From Thermus amyloliquefaciens (GTDB lineage Bacteria > Deinococcota > Deinococci > Deinococcales > Thermaceae): a stretch of DNA of 64,000 bases. Positions 1 through 8,099 of the stretch are shown here, in pieces; positions within the stretch are counted from its first letter, which is position 1; every line of letters begins with the position of its first letter. The stretch covers positions 620,001 through 684,000 of the forward strand of contig NZ_JQMV01000003.1 in the NCBI RefSeq assembly GCF_000744885.1. Direction: 5' to 3'. The notes beneath the pieces were generated by a model. The model saw only the letters and a program-made list of their open reading frames with translations. It had not been told where the DNA came from and searched no databases. Position numbers and translations under genes: made by a program.

Positions 1-1409
1 CGGAGGCTTATGTCCCGGTGGGGGCGACGCCTTGGCGTGTGGTAGCGCCCATCCTTTTCCTCAAGTTCGGCCAAGGCCTCTGGGCAAAGCACCTCCTCCC
101 GCACCAGGGGCTTTTCCCAGGCGGCGGCGTGCAGGTGGAGGGGGCAGAGCACGGGGTTCTGGGGGTCGGCCACCGCCGCCTCGGGAGGGGTCCTTAGGAG
201 GAGCTCGGGCCGGTGGAGGAAGTACTCGTCCAAGGGGTCCTCGCGGGGGATGTAGACCACCAGGGCCCTCCGTCTTCCCCTTCCCGCCCTGCCCGCCCGC
301 TGCCAGAAGGCGGCGATGGACCCGGGGTACCCCACCAGGGCCACGGCGTCCAGCTCCCCGATGTCCACCCCCAGCTCCAGGGCGCTGGTGGAGACCAGGA
401 CCCGCACCTCCCCGGACTTCAAACCCTCCTCCAGGCGGCGCCTTTCCCGGGCGGTGTACCCCGCCCGGTAGGGGCGCACCCCGGGGTGGGCGGCGTAGCG
501 GGCGATGAGCTCGGCGCTTTTCCGGGCGTTGGTGAAGATGAGCCCCCTCAGGCCCCCTTCCGCCAGGGCCCGGGCCAGATAGGCGGCCTCGAGGAGGGGG
601 CTTCGCCTCCTTTCCCCCTTGGCGTCTAGGGGCTTGGGAAGGAGGACGAGGAGCTCCCGTTCCGAGCGGGCCACCTCCTCCCGGAGCTCCACGAAGGGCA
701 GGCCCGTTAGGTTCTCCGCATGCTCCTTGGCGTTCCCTATGGTGGCGCTGGCTGCGATCACCTGGGGGTTAGCCCCGTAGTGCCGGGCCAGGCGCAGGAG
801 GCGGAAGAGGACCAGGGCCACATGGGTGCCAAAGACCCCCCGGTAGGCGTGGAGCTCGTCCAGGACCAGGTAGCGGAGCCGGGAGAGGAAGGAGGCGAAC
901 TCCCCGTGCCGGGGTAGAAGGCCGAAGTGGAGCATGTCGGGGTTGCTGAGGAGGACAAGCCCCTCCTGTTTTGCCTTCCGCCTTACCTCCCCTTGGGTGT
1001 CCCCGTCGTAGGGGTAGATCCCCTTGACCCCCAAGGTCTCGGCCATGGCCCTAAGGCGCCGCAGCTGGTCGTGGGCCAGGGCCTTGGTGGGGAAGAGGAG
1101 GAGGCTCGTGCCCCCTTCCAGGGCCGCCTTGAGCACCGGGGCCTGGAAGACCAGGCTCTTCCCCGCGGCGGTGGAGTAGGCCATGACCAGGTTCTTCCCC
1201 TCCTCCACCCGAAGGAGGGCTTCCTTCTGGTGGGCGAAGGGCTTGAGCCCCAAGGCCTCGAGGACCCCGGCAAAGACCCCCTGGTAGGGAACCGTCCTCG
1301 GGGGGGTCTGGGGAAGGGTGCGGGCGAAAACGATCCGCCCTCGGAACTCCGGGTTGGCCTCCAACCAGTCCCGGTAGCTTTCCCACCCCCGTAGGGCCTC
1401 GGGCAGCAC
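1..1409 (-). CDS. DEAD/DEAH-box helicase, 3' end beyond window
   Basis: Superfamily 2 ATP-dependent helicase of the YprA/MrfA type; about 469 residues are visible and the C-terminus runs off the left edge. Seen: Walker A TAAGKS with Lys about residue 84, a DELH box near 183, SATIGN near 220 and QRAGRAGRG near 370, in family order. The GTG start is chosen because a CATAAT box sits 6 bases upstream, the leaderless layout common in this window; an ATG slightly upstream is in another frame. Family members act in DNA repair or DNA remodelling; the exact role here is inferred. The usual C-terminal DUF1998/cysteine region is not visible. Confidence 0.85.
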   Translation of the reverse strand, partial: MLPEALRGWESYRDWLEANPEFRGRIVFARTLPQTPPRTVPYQGVFAGVLEALGLKPFAHQKEALLRVEEGKNLVMAYSTAAGKSLVFQAPVLKAALEGGTSLLLFPTKALAHDQLRRLRAMAETLGVKGIYPYDGDTQGEVRRKAKQEGLVLLSNPDMLHFGLLPRHGEFASFLSRLRYLVLDELHAYRGVFGTHVALVLFRLLRLARHYGANPQVIAASATIGNAKEHAENLTGLPFVELREEVARSERELLVLLPKPLDAKGERRRSPLLEAAYLARALAEGGLRGLIFTNARKSAELIARYAAHPGVRPYRAGYTARERRRLEEGLKSGEVRVLVSTSALELGVDIGELDAVALVGYPGSIAAFWQRAGRAGRGRRRALVVYIPREDPLDEYFLHRPELLLRTPPEAAVADPQNPVLCPLHLHAAAWEKPLVREEVLCPEALAELEEKDGRYHTPRRRPHRDISL

Positions 1410-1415
1410 CTTTCC

Positions 1416-1421
1416 ATTATG
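1416..1421 (-). promoter_or_regulatory. Leaderless -10 box of helicase gene
   Basis: CATAAT on the minus strand, 6 bases before the GTG start. No clear -35 box was found. Confidence 0.5.
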
Positions 1422-1435
1422 GCCTCTTGCGGCTT

Positions 1436-2056
1436 CTAAAGTTCCCTGACCCAGACCTCGTGGATCACGGGGTGGCCGTGGTAGGGGGCCCAGAAGGGGC
1501 TGGCCCGTTTGGCGTAGAGGCGAAAGCCCAGGGCCCGGTAAAGCCCCCTGGCGGCGGCGTTGGCCCGGGTGGTGGAGAGCTGCACCCCTTTCACCCCCTT
1601 TTTCCTTAGGCACTCCAGAAAATCCCCCAAAAGGGCCTTTCCCAGACCCTTTCCCTGGGCCTGGGGATCCACGGCGATGTGCAGGTGGGCGGGGTAAAGG
1701 CGCGTGGGGGCCTTGGGGCCTGGGAAGAGGAGGAGCCGGAGGAGGTAGCGGAGGTGGGGAAGGGGCGGGCCGTAGAAGCCCAGAAGGAGCCGGAGGAGGA
1801 GAAGGGGCACGCGGGGGAGGAGGTAAAGGGCCAGGGCCAGGTGGGAACAGGCGCCCAGCACGTAGCCCAGGACGACCCCCTCCTCCTCCGCCACCCGGCC
1901 GCAACAGCCCCGCCTCAGGTAGGGGGCCACGAAGAGCTCCCCCCAGAGCTCCTGGCTGGGGAAGACCCAAGAACCCTCCCGGCCCAGGAGGAGGGTTTGG
2001 TGGGAGAGCCGGGCGATGGCGGGGAGGTCCTTCTCCCCGGCGGGACGGAGGACCAC
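1436..2056 (-). CDS. GNAT family N-acetyltransferase
   Basis: 206-residue GCN5-related acetyltransferase that would move an acetyl group from acetyl-CoA to an amine. The acetyl-CoA pyrophosphate loop (QGKGLGKA) is near residue 140, followed by the usual helix and a GLYRALGF motif. A central leucine-rich stretch (about 65-100) is unusually hydrophobic and may form the substrate pocket or touch the membrane. The GTG start lies 6 bases after a TAAAGT box. The helicase gene starts 26 bases downstream. The substrate cannot be named. Confidence 0.8.
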   Translation of the reverse strand: MVLRPAGEKDLPAIARLSHQTLLLGREGSWVFPSQELWGELFVAPYLRRGCCGRVAEEEGVVLGYVLGACSHLALALYLLPRVPLLLLRLLLGFYGPPLPHLRYLLRLLLFPGPKAPTRLYPAHLHIAVDPQAQGKGLGKALLGDFLECLRKKGVKGVQLSTTRANAAARGLYRALGFRLYAKRASPFWAPYHGHPVIHEVWVREL

Positions 2057-2062
2057 AGGTCC

Positions 2063-2068
2063 ACTTTA
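2063..2068 (-). promoter_or_regulatory. Leaderless -10 box of GNAT gene
   Basis: TAAAGT on the minus strand, 6 bases before the GTG start. Confidence 0.55.
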
Positions 2069-2071
2069 AGT

Positions 2072-2100
2072 GCCCCGTGATGGCTTGCGCCACGGCGGGC
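2072..2100. repeat. Dispersed palindromic repeat, copy 1
   Basis: Imperfect inverted repeat around the core TGGCTTGCGCCA, next to the 5' end of the GNAT gene. Related cores occur near 37480, 41748 and 46077. Confidence 0.5.
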
Positions 2101-2154
2101 CCCGGAAGCGCCTTGGGGATCCCCCTTACCCGCTTGCGGCACTTGGCCCTTACA

Positions 2155-3242
2155 ATGCCCCTTGTGCGCCGCCTGGCTCCCTGGCAGTGGCTTCTTGGCC
2201 TTTTGGCCCTCTACTGGGTGTTGGCGGAGGCCCTGAGGCTTTGGCTGGGGCTTCTTTGGGCGGAGCGGGTGGGGTTGGTTCTGGCGGCCTTGGGGGTTTG
2301 GGCCTTCATCAACGGGCGGTTCATCTTCGCCTACTACCATGCCCTCACCACCTCCTTCCGGGTGCGGAGGCTTCCCTCCTACCCGGAGCCCCAGCCGGGG
2401 ACCACCTCCTCGTCTTGGCTCCCCACCCGGACGACGAGGTGCTGGCGGCGGCGGGGCTGATGCGCCGCACCCTGTTGCGGGGAGGGCGGGTGAGCGTGGT
2501 CTACCTCACCTCGGGGGATGCCTTTGACCTGGCGGCGGGAAGCCCCTTGCCCTCCCAGGAGGCCATGCGCCGGCTGGCCTTAAGGCGCATGGTGGAGGCT
2601 TGGCGGGGCCTCGAGGCCCTGGGCCTTTCCCGGGATAGCGCCTACTTTTTAGGCTTTCCCGACCAAGGGCTTTTTGCCCTCTTCACCACCCACTACTACC
2701 TGCCCTACGAAAGCCCCTACACGGGCCTCAAGGCGGTGGCGTATCCCGGGTGCCACCGCCTGGGGCTTCCGTACACGGGAAAGGCCCTGGAAGCCACCTT
2801 GGTGGAGCTTTTGTCCTCCCTTAAGCCCACCCGCATCCTCCTGCCAAGCCCCTTGGACCTCCACCGGGACCACCAGGCCACGGCGTACTTTGGCATGCAG
2901 GCGGCGGCTTCCCTGGGGATGGAGGCCAGGCTGGAATACTACCTCATCCACGGGGGGTACCAGTACCCCTTGCCCAAGGGGCTTCATCCCCGCCTCCCCC
3001 TCTACCCGCCCCCTCGGGGAAAAGGCCTTCCCTGGCGCCGCTTCCCCCTGGGCGAGGAGGAGGTGAGGCTAAAGGAGAAGGCTATCCGCGCCCACCGGAC
3101 CCAGATGCGGCTCCTGGGCCGGTTTCTTTTGGCCTTTGTGCGGCAAAACGAGCTTTATAGCCCCCTTCCCATTCCCGCCCGGGAGGCCTTAGCCCCGGAG
3201 GAGGAGGGGTGGGCCGTCCTCGAGGGGCGGGAGGTCCTCTAG
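2155..3242 (+). CDS. Membrane-linked PIG-L/LmbE deacetylase, apparent frameshift
   Basis: Zn-dependent N-deacetylase of the PIG-L/LmbE family. The catalytic part carries APHPDDE (zinc ligands H, D and D) and a later HRDHQ motif. The frame starting at ATG 2155 encodes two membrane helices and a charged linker ending PEPQPG; the deacetylase continues in the -1 frame from about 2397. Adding one G to the run 2397-2400 joins them into a 362-residue protein reading PGDHLLVLAPHPDDE. The helices would place the enzyme at the membrane, suggesting a glycolipid or envelope sugar substrate (inference). The 3' end overlaps scpB by 54 bp, converging. Confidence 0.75.
2397..2400 (+). other. Putative frameshift site (G run) in PIG-L gene
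   Basis: Four G's where five would keep one reading frame between the membrane segment and the deacetylase domain. This fits a sequencing or assembly deletion, a real mutation, or slippage. Confidence 0.6.
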
Positions 3243-3710
3243 GCTCTCCAGGCCGAAGACCTCCAGGAAGCGCTCCGTGGTGCCGTAGAGCTTGGGCCGC
3301 CCCGGGGCCTCCTTCTCCCCCACCACCCGGATAAGGCCTCTTTCCAGAAGGCTTTCCAGGATGCCCTCCACGCTCTTCCCCCGCATGGCCTCCAGCTCCG
3401 CCCGGGCCACGGGCTGGTGGTAGGCGATGAGGGCTAGGACCTCGAGGGCCGCCCTGGAGAGGCGGGGCGGGGAGGGCTTCAGCACCCGCTCCACCGCCGG
3501 GAGGGCCTTTTCGTGCACCACGAGCCGCCAGCCCCCCGCCACCCGCTCCAGGGCCACCCCCAGGCCTCCCTCTTGCAGCTCCGCCTCCAGGGCCTGGAGC
3601 GCCCTCAGGAGGGTTTCCTCCGGGTGGCCCAGGGCCCGAAGCTCCTTCAGGCCCACGGGCCTTCCCGCGGCGAAGAGCACCGCAAGGAGCTCGGCCTTCA
3701 GGCTAGGCAT
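3189..3710 (-). CDS. scpB: Segregation and condensation protein B
   Basis: 173-residue winged-helix protein that binds ScpA and SMC in the bacterial condensin complex for chromosome compaction and segregation. Family hallmarks seen: an N-terminal MPSLKAELLAVLFAAGRPV start, a central EVLALIAYHQPV and later GRPKLYGTTERFLEVFGL. The start is the ATG overlapping the tsaC stop by 8 bp, so translation is probably coupled; longer upstream extensions lie inside tsaC. scpA lies about 50 kb away after trpS, so the two partners are not in one operon here. Confidence 0.93.
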   Translation of the reverse strand: MPSLKAELLAVLFAAGRPVGLKELRALGHPEETLLRALQALEAELQEGGLGVALERVAGGWRLVVHEKALPAVERVLKPSPPRLSRAALEVLALIAYHQPVARAELEAMRGKSVEGILESLLERGLIRVVGEKEAPGRPKLYGTTERFLEVFGLESLEDLPPLEDGPPLLLRG

Positions 3711-4296
3711 CCTGGAGGTAGGGCAGCAGGGCTTCCTTGGGGATGGCCCCTTCCCGCAACACCCTGCCCGTGCGCAGATCCACCACGCTGGAGGCCAGCC
3801 CCTCCGCCTCCCCGGGGAAAACATAGTCCACGGGGAAGCCCCGGGCCTCGGCCTCGGTGCGCACAGGGGGTTCCCCGCTGCGGTTGAGGCTGGTGGCGGC
3901 GGCGTAGCCCCCCACTCGGCGGAGGAGCTCCCTGAGGGGCCTGTGGTTGGGCATGCGTAGCCCCACCGACCCGTCCCGGCTGATCCAGGGGGGGATCTGC
4001 CGTCCGGGGACCACCACCGTAAGCCCCCCCGGCCAGAAGGCCTCGGCCAGGCGAAGGAACCTGGCCTCCAGGGGACCGAGGTCGGCCAGCTTCAGGGCGG
4101 CTTCCAGGTCGGCCACCAGGACCTGGAGGGGTTTTTCCTCCCCCCGTCCCTTCAGGGCGTAAATGCGTCGGCAGGCGGCCTCGTCCTCCATCCGGGCCAG
4201 GACCCCCCAGACCGTGTCGGTGGGAAAGGCCACCAGTCCCCCCTGCTTCAGGGTCTTGGCCGCCTCCTCCAACTCCTTCTGGTATACTTCTGTCAT
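3703..4296 (-). CDS. tsaC: L-threonylcarbamoyladenylate synthase
   Basis: 197-residue Sua5/YciO/YrdC enzyme that makes threonylcarbamoyl-AMP from threonine, bicarbonate and ATP for the t6A37 tRNA modification. Motifs seen: PTDTVWGV near residue 25, KGRGEEKPL (KxR-type site) near 50, and TSLNRSGEPP near 134. It is the short TsaC form without the Sua5 C-terminal domain. Its start codon overlaps that of the divergent pilC in a shared CATG, and a TATACT box lies 11 bases upstream inside pilC. Confidence 0.92.
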   Translation of the reverse strand: MTEVYQKELEEAAKTLKQGGLVAFPTDTVWGVLARMEDEAACRRIYALKGRGEEKPLQVLVADLEAALKLADLGPLEARFLRLAEAFWPGGLTVVVPGRQIPPWISRDGSVGLRMPNHRPLRELLRRVGGYAAATSLNRSGEPPVRTEAEARGFPVDYVFPGEAEGLASSVVDLRTGRVLREGAIPKEALLPYLQDA

Positions 4297-4313
4297 GCCG
4301 GTCTACCAGTATA
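4283..4313. promoter_or_regulatory. Divergent tsaC/pilC promoter pair
   Basis: TATACT on the plus strand (4283-4288) lies 6 bases before the pilC ATG. TATACT on the minus strand (4308-4313) lies 11 bases before the tsaC ATG. Each box is inside the opposite gene. -35 boxes are not clear. Confidence 0.6.
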
Positions 4314-5515
4314 AGGCCCGCGACCGCCAGGGCCGCCTGGTGGAGGCCACCATAGAGGCCGAGGACCTGCGCACCGCCGCCAGGATCCTTAGGGACCGGG
4401 GGCTTTTCGTGGCCGAGATCAAGGAGCCGGGGAAAGGCCTCCAGGCGGAGGTCCGGCTTCCCGCCTTGGATCGGGGGCCTGGCCTCAAGGACCTGGCCAT
4501 CTTCTCCCGGCAGCTGGCCACCATGCTGGGGGCGGGGCTTACCCTCCTCCAGTCCCTCTCCATCCTGGAACGGCAGACCGAGAACAAGAAGTTTCGGGAG
4601 ATCATCAAGAAGGTCCGCACCGATATCGAAGGGGGCATGGCCTTTTCCGATGCCCTGGCCAAGCACAAGCTCTTCTCCCGGCTCTACGTGAACCTGGTGC
4701 GGGCTGGGGAGACCTCGGGCGGGCTGGACGTCATCCTGGACCGCCTGGCCACCTTCCTGGAAAAGGACCTGGAGCTCAGGGGCAAGATCCGCAGCGCCAT
4801 GACCTACCCCACCATCGTCTTCGTCTTCGCCGTGGGCGTGGCCTACTTCCTCCTCACCGGGATCGTGCCCCAGTTCGCCCAGATCCTCACGGATCTGGGC
4901 TCGGAGCTCCCCCTTCTCACCCGCTTCCTCATCGCGCTTTCCAACCTTCTCCGGGCCGCCACCTTGCCCCTTCTCCTCTTGGCCGTGGTCCTCTTCTTCG
5001 CCTACCGCTGGTATTACGGGACCCCCCAGGGGCGGAGGGTGGTGGACCGCGTCAAGCTCCGGGTTCCCGTCTTCGGCAACCTGAACCGCAAGACGGCCGT
5101 GGCCCGCTTCTCCCGCACCCTGGCCTTGCTCCTCTCCAGCGGGGTGAACATCGTGGAGTCCTTGGACATCACCAAGGGCACCGCGGGCAACAGCGTGGTG
5201 GAGGAGATCGTGGACACGGCTAAACTCAAGGTGCAGCAAGGGGATCCCCTGAACCTCACCCTGGCCCAGCACCCCTTGGTCTTCCCCCCCATGGTGAGCT
5301 CCATGGTGGCCATCGGGGAGGAGACCGGGGCCCTGGACACCCTCCTCTCCAAGATCGCCGACTTCTACGAGCGGGAGGTGGACGAGGCGGTGGCCAGCCT
5401 CACCGCGGCCATCGAGCCCCTCATGATCATCTTCCTGGGCGTGATCGTGGGGATGATCGTGGCGGGGATGTTCCTGCCCCTCTTCAAGATCATCGGCACC
5501 CTTTCCGTGCAATAA
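4295..5515 (+). CDS. pilC: Type IV pilus inner-membrane protein PilC
   Basis: 406-residue GspF/PilC family platform protein that couples the assembly ATPases to pilin insertion at the inner membrane. Two GspF domains are visible (about 70-193 and 270-395), with FSRQLATMLGAGLTLLQSL in the first and FSRTLALLLSSGVNIVESL in the second, and three main hydrophobic segments near 170-195, 215-240 and 375-400. The ATG is set by the TATACT box 6 bases upstream; the longer open frame upstream is antisense to tsaC. In Thermus the type IV pilus serves twitching and DNA uptake. The pilin cluster is about 50 kb away. Confidence 0.95.
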   Translation: MPVYQYKARDRQGRLVEATIEAEDLRTAARILRDRGLFVAEIKEPGKGLQAEVRLPALDRGPGLKDLAIFSRQLATMLGAGLTLLQSLSILERQTENKKFREIIKKVRTDIEGGMAFSDALAKHKLFSRLYVNLVRAGETSGGLDVILDRLATFLEKDLELRGKIRSAMTYPTIVFVFAVGVAYFLLTGIVPQFAQILTDLGSELPLLTRFLIALSNLLRAATLPLLLLAVVLFFAYRWYYGTPQGRRVVDRVKLRVPVFGNLNRKTAVARFSRTLALLLSSGVNIVESLDITKGTAGNSVVEEIVDTAKLKVQQGDPLNLTLAQHPLVFPPMVSSMVAIGEETGALDTLLSKIADFYEREVDEAVASLTAAIEPLMIIFLGVIVGMIVAGMFLPLFKIIGTLSVQ

Positions 5516-5942
5516 GCCTTTCGGCCACCTCCGGGGGGACCGGCATCACGGAAAGCCGGTTCCCCCTCTTCACCAGGGGGTGGTCTTTGGGGAAGCAGGC
5601 CCTGAGCTCCTCTAAGGGCAAAAGAGGCCAGGCCTCGAGGAACTCCACCTCCACCGTGTACCAGCGGGGCTTTTCCGGGGTGGCCTGGGGGTCAAAGTAG
5701 GGGCTCTTGGGGTCAAACTGGGTGGGGTCGGGGAGGAGGGTGCGCACCACCCGGCAGAGCCCGGCGATGCCCGGGGGGTTGGCGCGCGAGTGGTAGAAGA
5801 AGCAAAGGTCCCCCACCTGCATCCGCATCAGGTAGTTCCGGGCCTGGTAGTTGCGCACCCCATCCCAAACCGCCCTTCCTTCCCGTTTGAGGTCCAGGAT
5901 GCTGTACTCCTCGGGCTCGGACTTGAGGAGCCAGTAGGCCAT
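5490..5942 (-). CDS. EVE domain-containing protein
   Basis: 150-residue single EVE (PUA-like) domain, the usual family length. The opening MAYWLLKSEPEEYS and the segment GVRNYQARNYLMRMQVGDLCFFYHS are family signatures. EVE/YTH-like folds bind modified bases in DNA or RNA; the target here is unknown. The start lies 7 bases after a TAAACT box with a 17-bp spaced -35. Its 3' end overlaps the convergent pilC end by 26 bp. Confidence 0.9.
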   Translation of the reverse strand: MAYWLLKSEPEEYSILDLKREGRAVWDGVRNYQARNYLMRMQVGDLCFFYHSRANPPGIAGLCRVVRTLLPDPTQFDPKSPYFDPQATPEKPRWYTVEVEFLEAWPLLPLEELRACFPKDHPLVKRGNRLSVMPVPPEVAERLIARKGCR

Positions 5943-5949
5943 GGCCAAG

Positions 5950-5978
5950 AGTTTAAAGGAGGCTTTAGCCGGGGTAAA
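5950..5978 (-). promoter_or_regulatory. Promoter of EVE gene
   Basis: -35 TTTACC (5973-5978), 17-bp spacer, -10 TAAACT (5950-5955), then 7 bases to the ATG. Confidence 0.6.
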
Positions 5979-6012
5979 ACCTTTTGGCAAAGCCCCGGGG
6001 GAAGATGAGGGC

Positions 6013-6498
6013 ATGCGCGCCCTTCTTCCCCTCCTTTGGCTCCTTTCCGCCTGCACCCTCACCCTGGAGCTGGTCCATCCGGGCCACCGCATCTCGGGGC
6101 TGGAGACCCAGGGGACCTACTGCACCCACGGGGACACCTGGGTGGACTTCCGCTTCCTCCTAGAAGGGAGCCTGGACCGCTTGGAGCTTTACTGGCTTGC
6201 CGAGGGAAAGCCTCCCCAGGAGGCCCGGCCCGGAGAGGGGTATACCCTCTTGGGTCCTATCCGGGGAGGTCTCTTGCGGGGCTGGCTCCAGGTTGCCCCC
6301 TCCGGGGAGGTCCGGGCGGTTTCCCTCACCTCCCCCCAGGGCCAGGGGGGAGCCCTGCCCCAGGGGATCGGGGTGGAGCCCTTGCCTGAGCGCAGGCTCT
6401 GGCTTAGGGGCTTCACCGGGGGGGTGGCGGGGCCCTTCGTCGCTGCCCAAAACCCCGTCCGCCCCGACGCCTCCCCCGCCTGCGATCCCCTCTGGTAG
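6013..6498 (+). CDS. Putative lipoprotein of unknown function
   Basis: 161 residues. It starts MRALLPLLWLLSACTL, a signal peptide with a LSAC lipobox (modified Cys at residue 13), so an exported lipid-anchored protein is likely. The mature part is a mostly beta-type sequence with no family I recognise and has two more Cys residues (about 37 and 159). The start is chosen for the signal peptide rather than the longer open frame upstream. It runs up to the oxidase gene downstream. Confidence 0.7.
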   Translation: MRALLPLLWLLSACTLTLELVHPGHRISGLETQGTYCTHGDTWVDFRFLLEGSLDRLELYWLAEGKPPQEARPGEGYTLLGPIRGGLLRGWLQVAPSGEVRAVSLTSPQGQGGALPQGIGVEPLPERRLWLRGFTGGVAGPFVAAQNPVRPDASPACDPLW

Positions 6499-6501
6499 CC
6501 T
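6496..6501 (+). promoter_or_regulatory. Leaderless -10 box of glcD-like gene
   Basis: TAGCCT, 6 bases before the ATG and overlapping the lipoprotein stop codon. Confidence 0.5.
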
Positions 6502-6507
6502 GTGGGC

Positions 6508-7854
6508 ATGGGGGTCCTCGAGGCGGTGCAAAGGGAGCTCAAGGCCCTCTTCGGTTCCCGGGCCCTCCTGGGGCCGGAGAGGGGGGTCTACCGCTACGAC
6601 GCCATCCTGGTGGGGCCAGAGCCCCTGGCCGTGGTCCTGCCCGAAAGCCGGGAGGAGGTGCAGGCCCTGGTGCGCCTGGCCCGCAAGCACGGTCTACCCC
6701 TGGTTCCCCGGGGGGCGGGAAGCGGCCTCTCCGGGGGGGCGGTGCCGGAGGAAGGGGCCATGGTGGTGGCCTTCACCCGCATGACTCGCCTGGAGCTGGA
6801 CCCCAAGGGCCGCACCGCCTGGGCCGAGCCCGGGGTGACCACGGCCCGGATCTCGGAGGAGGCCAGACCCTACGGGCTCTTCTACCCTCCCGACCCCGCT
6901 TCTTGGCGCACCAGCACCTTAGGGGGAAACCTGGGGGAGAACGCCGGGGGGCCCCTTTGCTTCAAGTACGGAGTCACGGGGGACTACCTCCTGGAGCTGG
7001 AGTTCGTGGACGCCTTTGGGGAGGCCCACCGCCTTTCCCGCCAGGCCTACGATCTGCCCGGCCTCCTCATCGGTTCCGAGGGCACCTTGGGGCTCATCAC
7101 GGGGGCTAGGGTGCGCCTCCTCCCCCTGCCCCGGCACCGGGCCACCCTCATGGCGGCCTTTCCCGAGGTGGGGTCCTTGGCGGAGGCGGTCTCCCGGGCC
7201 ATCGCGGAAGGGGCAGTGCCCGCTAAGCTGGAGTTCCTGGACCCCGTCTGCGTGGGGGCGGTGGAGGACTACCTGGGCATGGGCCTGCCCCGGGGGCATG
7301 CGCTTCTCCTGGCGGAAACCGATGGGGACGACATCGAGGTGGTCCAGGAGGAGCTTTCCCTCCTGGAGAGGACGGCCCAAGGCCTGGGGGCTAGGGTGCG
7401 AAGGGCGCAGGACGAGAAAGAAGCCGAGGCCCTCTGGCGAGCCCGCCGGGCGGTGAGCCCCGCCTTGGGCCGCATCCGCCCCAAGCGGGTGAACGAGGAC
7501 ATCGCCGTGCCCCGGAGCCGCCTGCCCCAGGTGGTGCGGGAGATCGCCGCTTTGGCGGAGGCCTACGGCCTCATCGTGGCCCAGTTCGGCCACATCGGGG
7601 ATGGCAACCTGCACCCCAACATCCTCTTTGACCCCAGGCGGGAAAGCGAGGAGCGGGTTTGGGAGCTGGCCCACGAGATCGCCCGGGTGGCCCTGCGCCA
7701 CGGGGGGGTGCTTTCCGGGGAGCACGGGATTGGCCTCATGAAGCGGGAGTTCATGAGGGAGGCGGTGGATGGGGCCACCCTCGAGGCCTTCCGCGCGGCG
7801 AAGGGGGCCCTGGACCCCCAAGGCCTGTTCAACCCACGAAAGGTCCTCCCCTAA
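6508..7854 (+). CDS. FAD-linked oxidase, glycolate oxidase GlcD type
   Basis: 448-residue flavoprotein oxidising a 2-hydroxyacid such as glycolate or D-lactate. It has a FAD-binding type 4 domain (about 35-210, with [14 protein letters not shown] and [10 protein letters not shown]) and a C-terminal oxidase domain with [11 protein letters not shown] and GEHGIGLMK. Length and order match GlcD and D-lactate dehydrogenase. No GlcE or GlcF gene is adjacent, so it may use partners encoded elsewhere or act alone. A longer GTG start two codons upstream is possible but conflicts with the -10 box. Confidence 0.9.
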   Translation: MGVLEAVQRELKALFGSRALLGPERGVYRYDAILVGPEPLAVVLPESREEVQALVRLARKHGLPLVPRGAGSGLSGGAVPEEGAMVVAFTRMTRLELDPKGRTAWAEPGVTTARISEEARPYGLFYPPDPASWRTSTLGGNLGENAGGPLCFKYGVTGDYLLELEFVDAFGEAHRLSRQAYDLPGLLIGSEGTLGLITGARVRLLPLPRHRATLMAAFPEVGSLAEAVSRAIAEGAVPAKLEFLDPVCVGAVEDYLGMGLPRGHALLLAETDGDDIEVVQEELSLLERTAQGLGARVRRAQDEKEAEALWRARRAVSPALGRIRPKRVNEDIAVPRSRLPQVVREIAALAEAYGLIVAQFGHIGDGNLHPNILFDPRRESEERVWELAHEIARVALRHGGVLSGEHGIGLMKREFMREAVDGATLEAFRAAKGALDPQGLFNPRKVLP

Positions 7855-8087
7855 GGGCCGGCGCATAGGGGTTGCCGCGAGATTGGTCTTCGCCCATGAG
7901 CCATGGGCAGGGAAGAAGGGCGTTGCCCAAGGCCTTTCTGAGGCCCCCGCCGTGGCACCTGGGGGTAAGCCCCAAGGGGGGTCCAGGCCAGGGGGAGGCC
8001 CTCTCCCGGGGTAAGGGTGCCCATGCTGGTTCGCCAGGGTTCATGCCTGGCTGGTCCTTTTTCACAGGGTTTTAAAAGGAGCCGATC

Positions 8088-8093
8088 TATCCT
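8088..8093 (+). promoter_or_regulatory. Leaderless -10 box of GGDEF gene
   Basis: TATCCT, 6 bases before the ATG. The 245 bp between the oxidase and this gene hold several small GC hairpins but no riboswitch that I recognise. Confidence 0.5.
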
Positions 8094-8099
8094 GGAAGC

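Noticed and set aside
7855-8099. Possible c-di-GMP or other riboswitch before the GGDEF gene
   Set aside because: Only generic GC hairpins seen; the conserved GEMM core was not found, and the gene appears leaderless.
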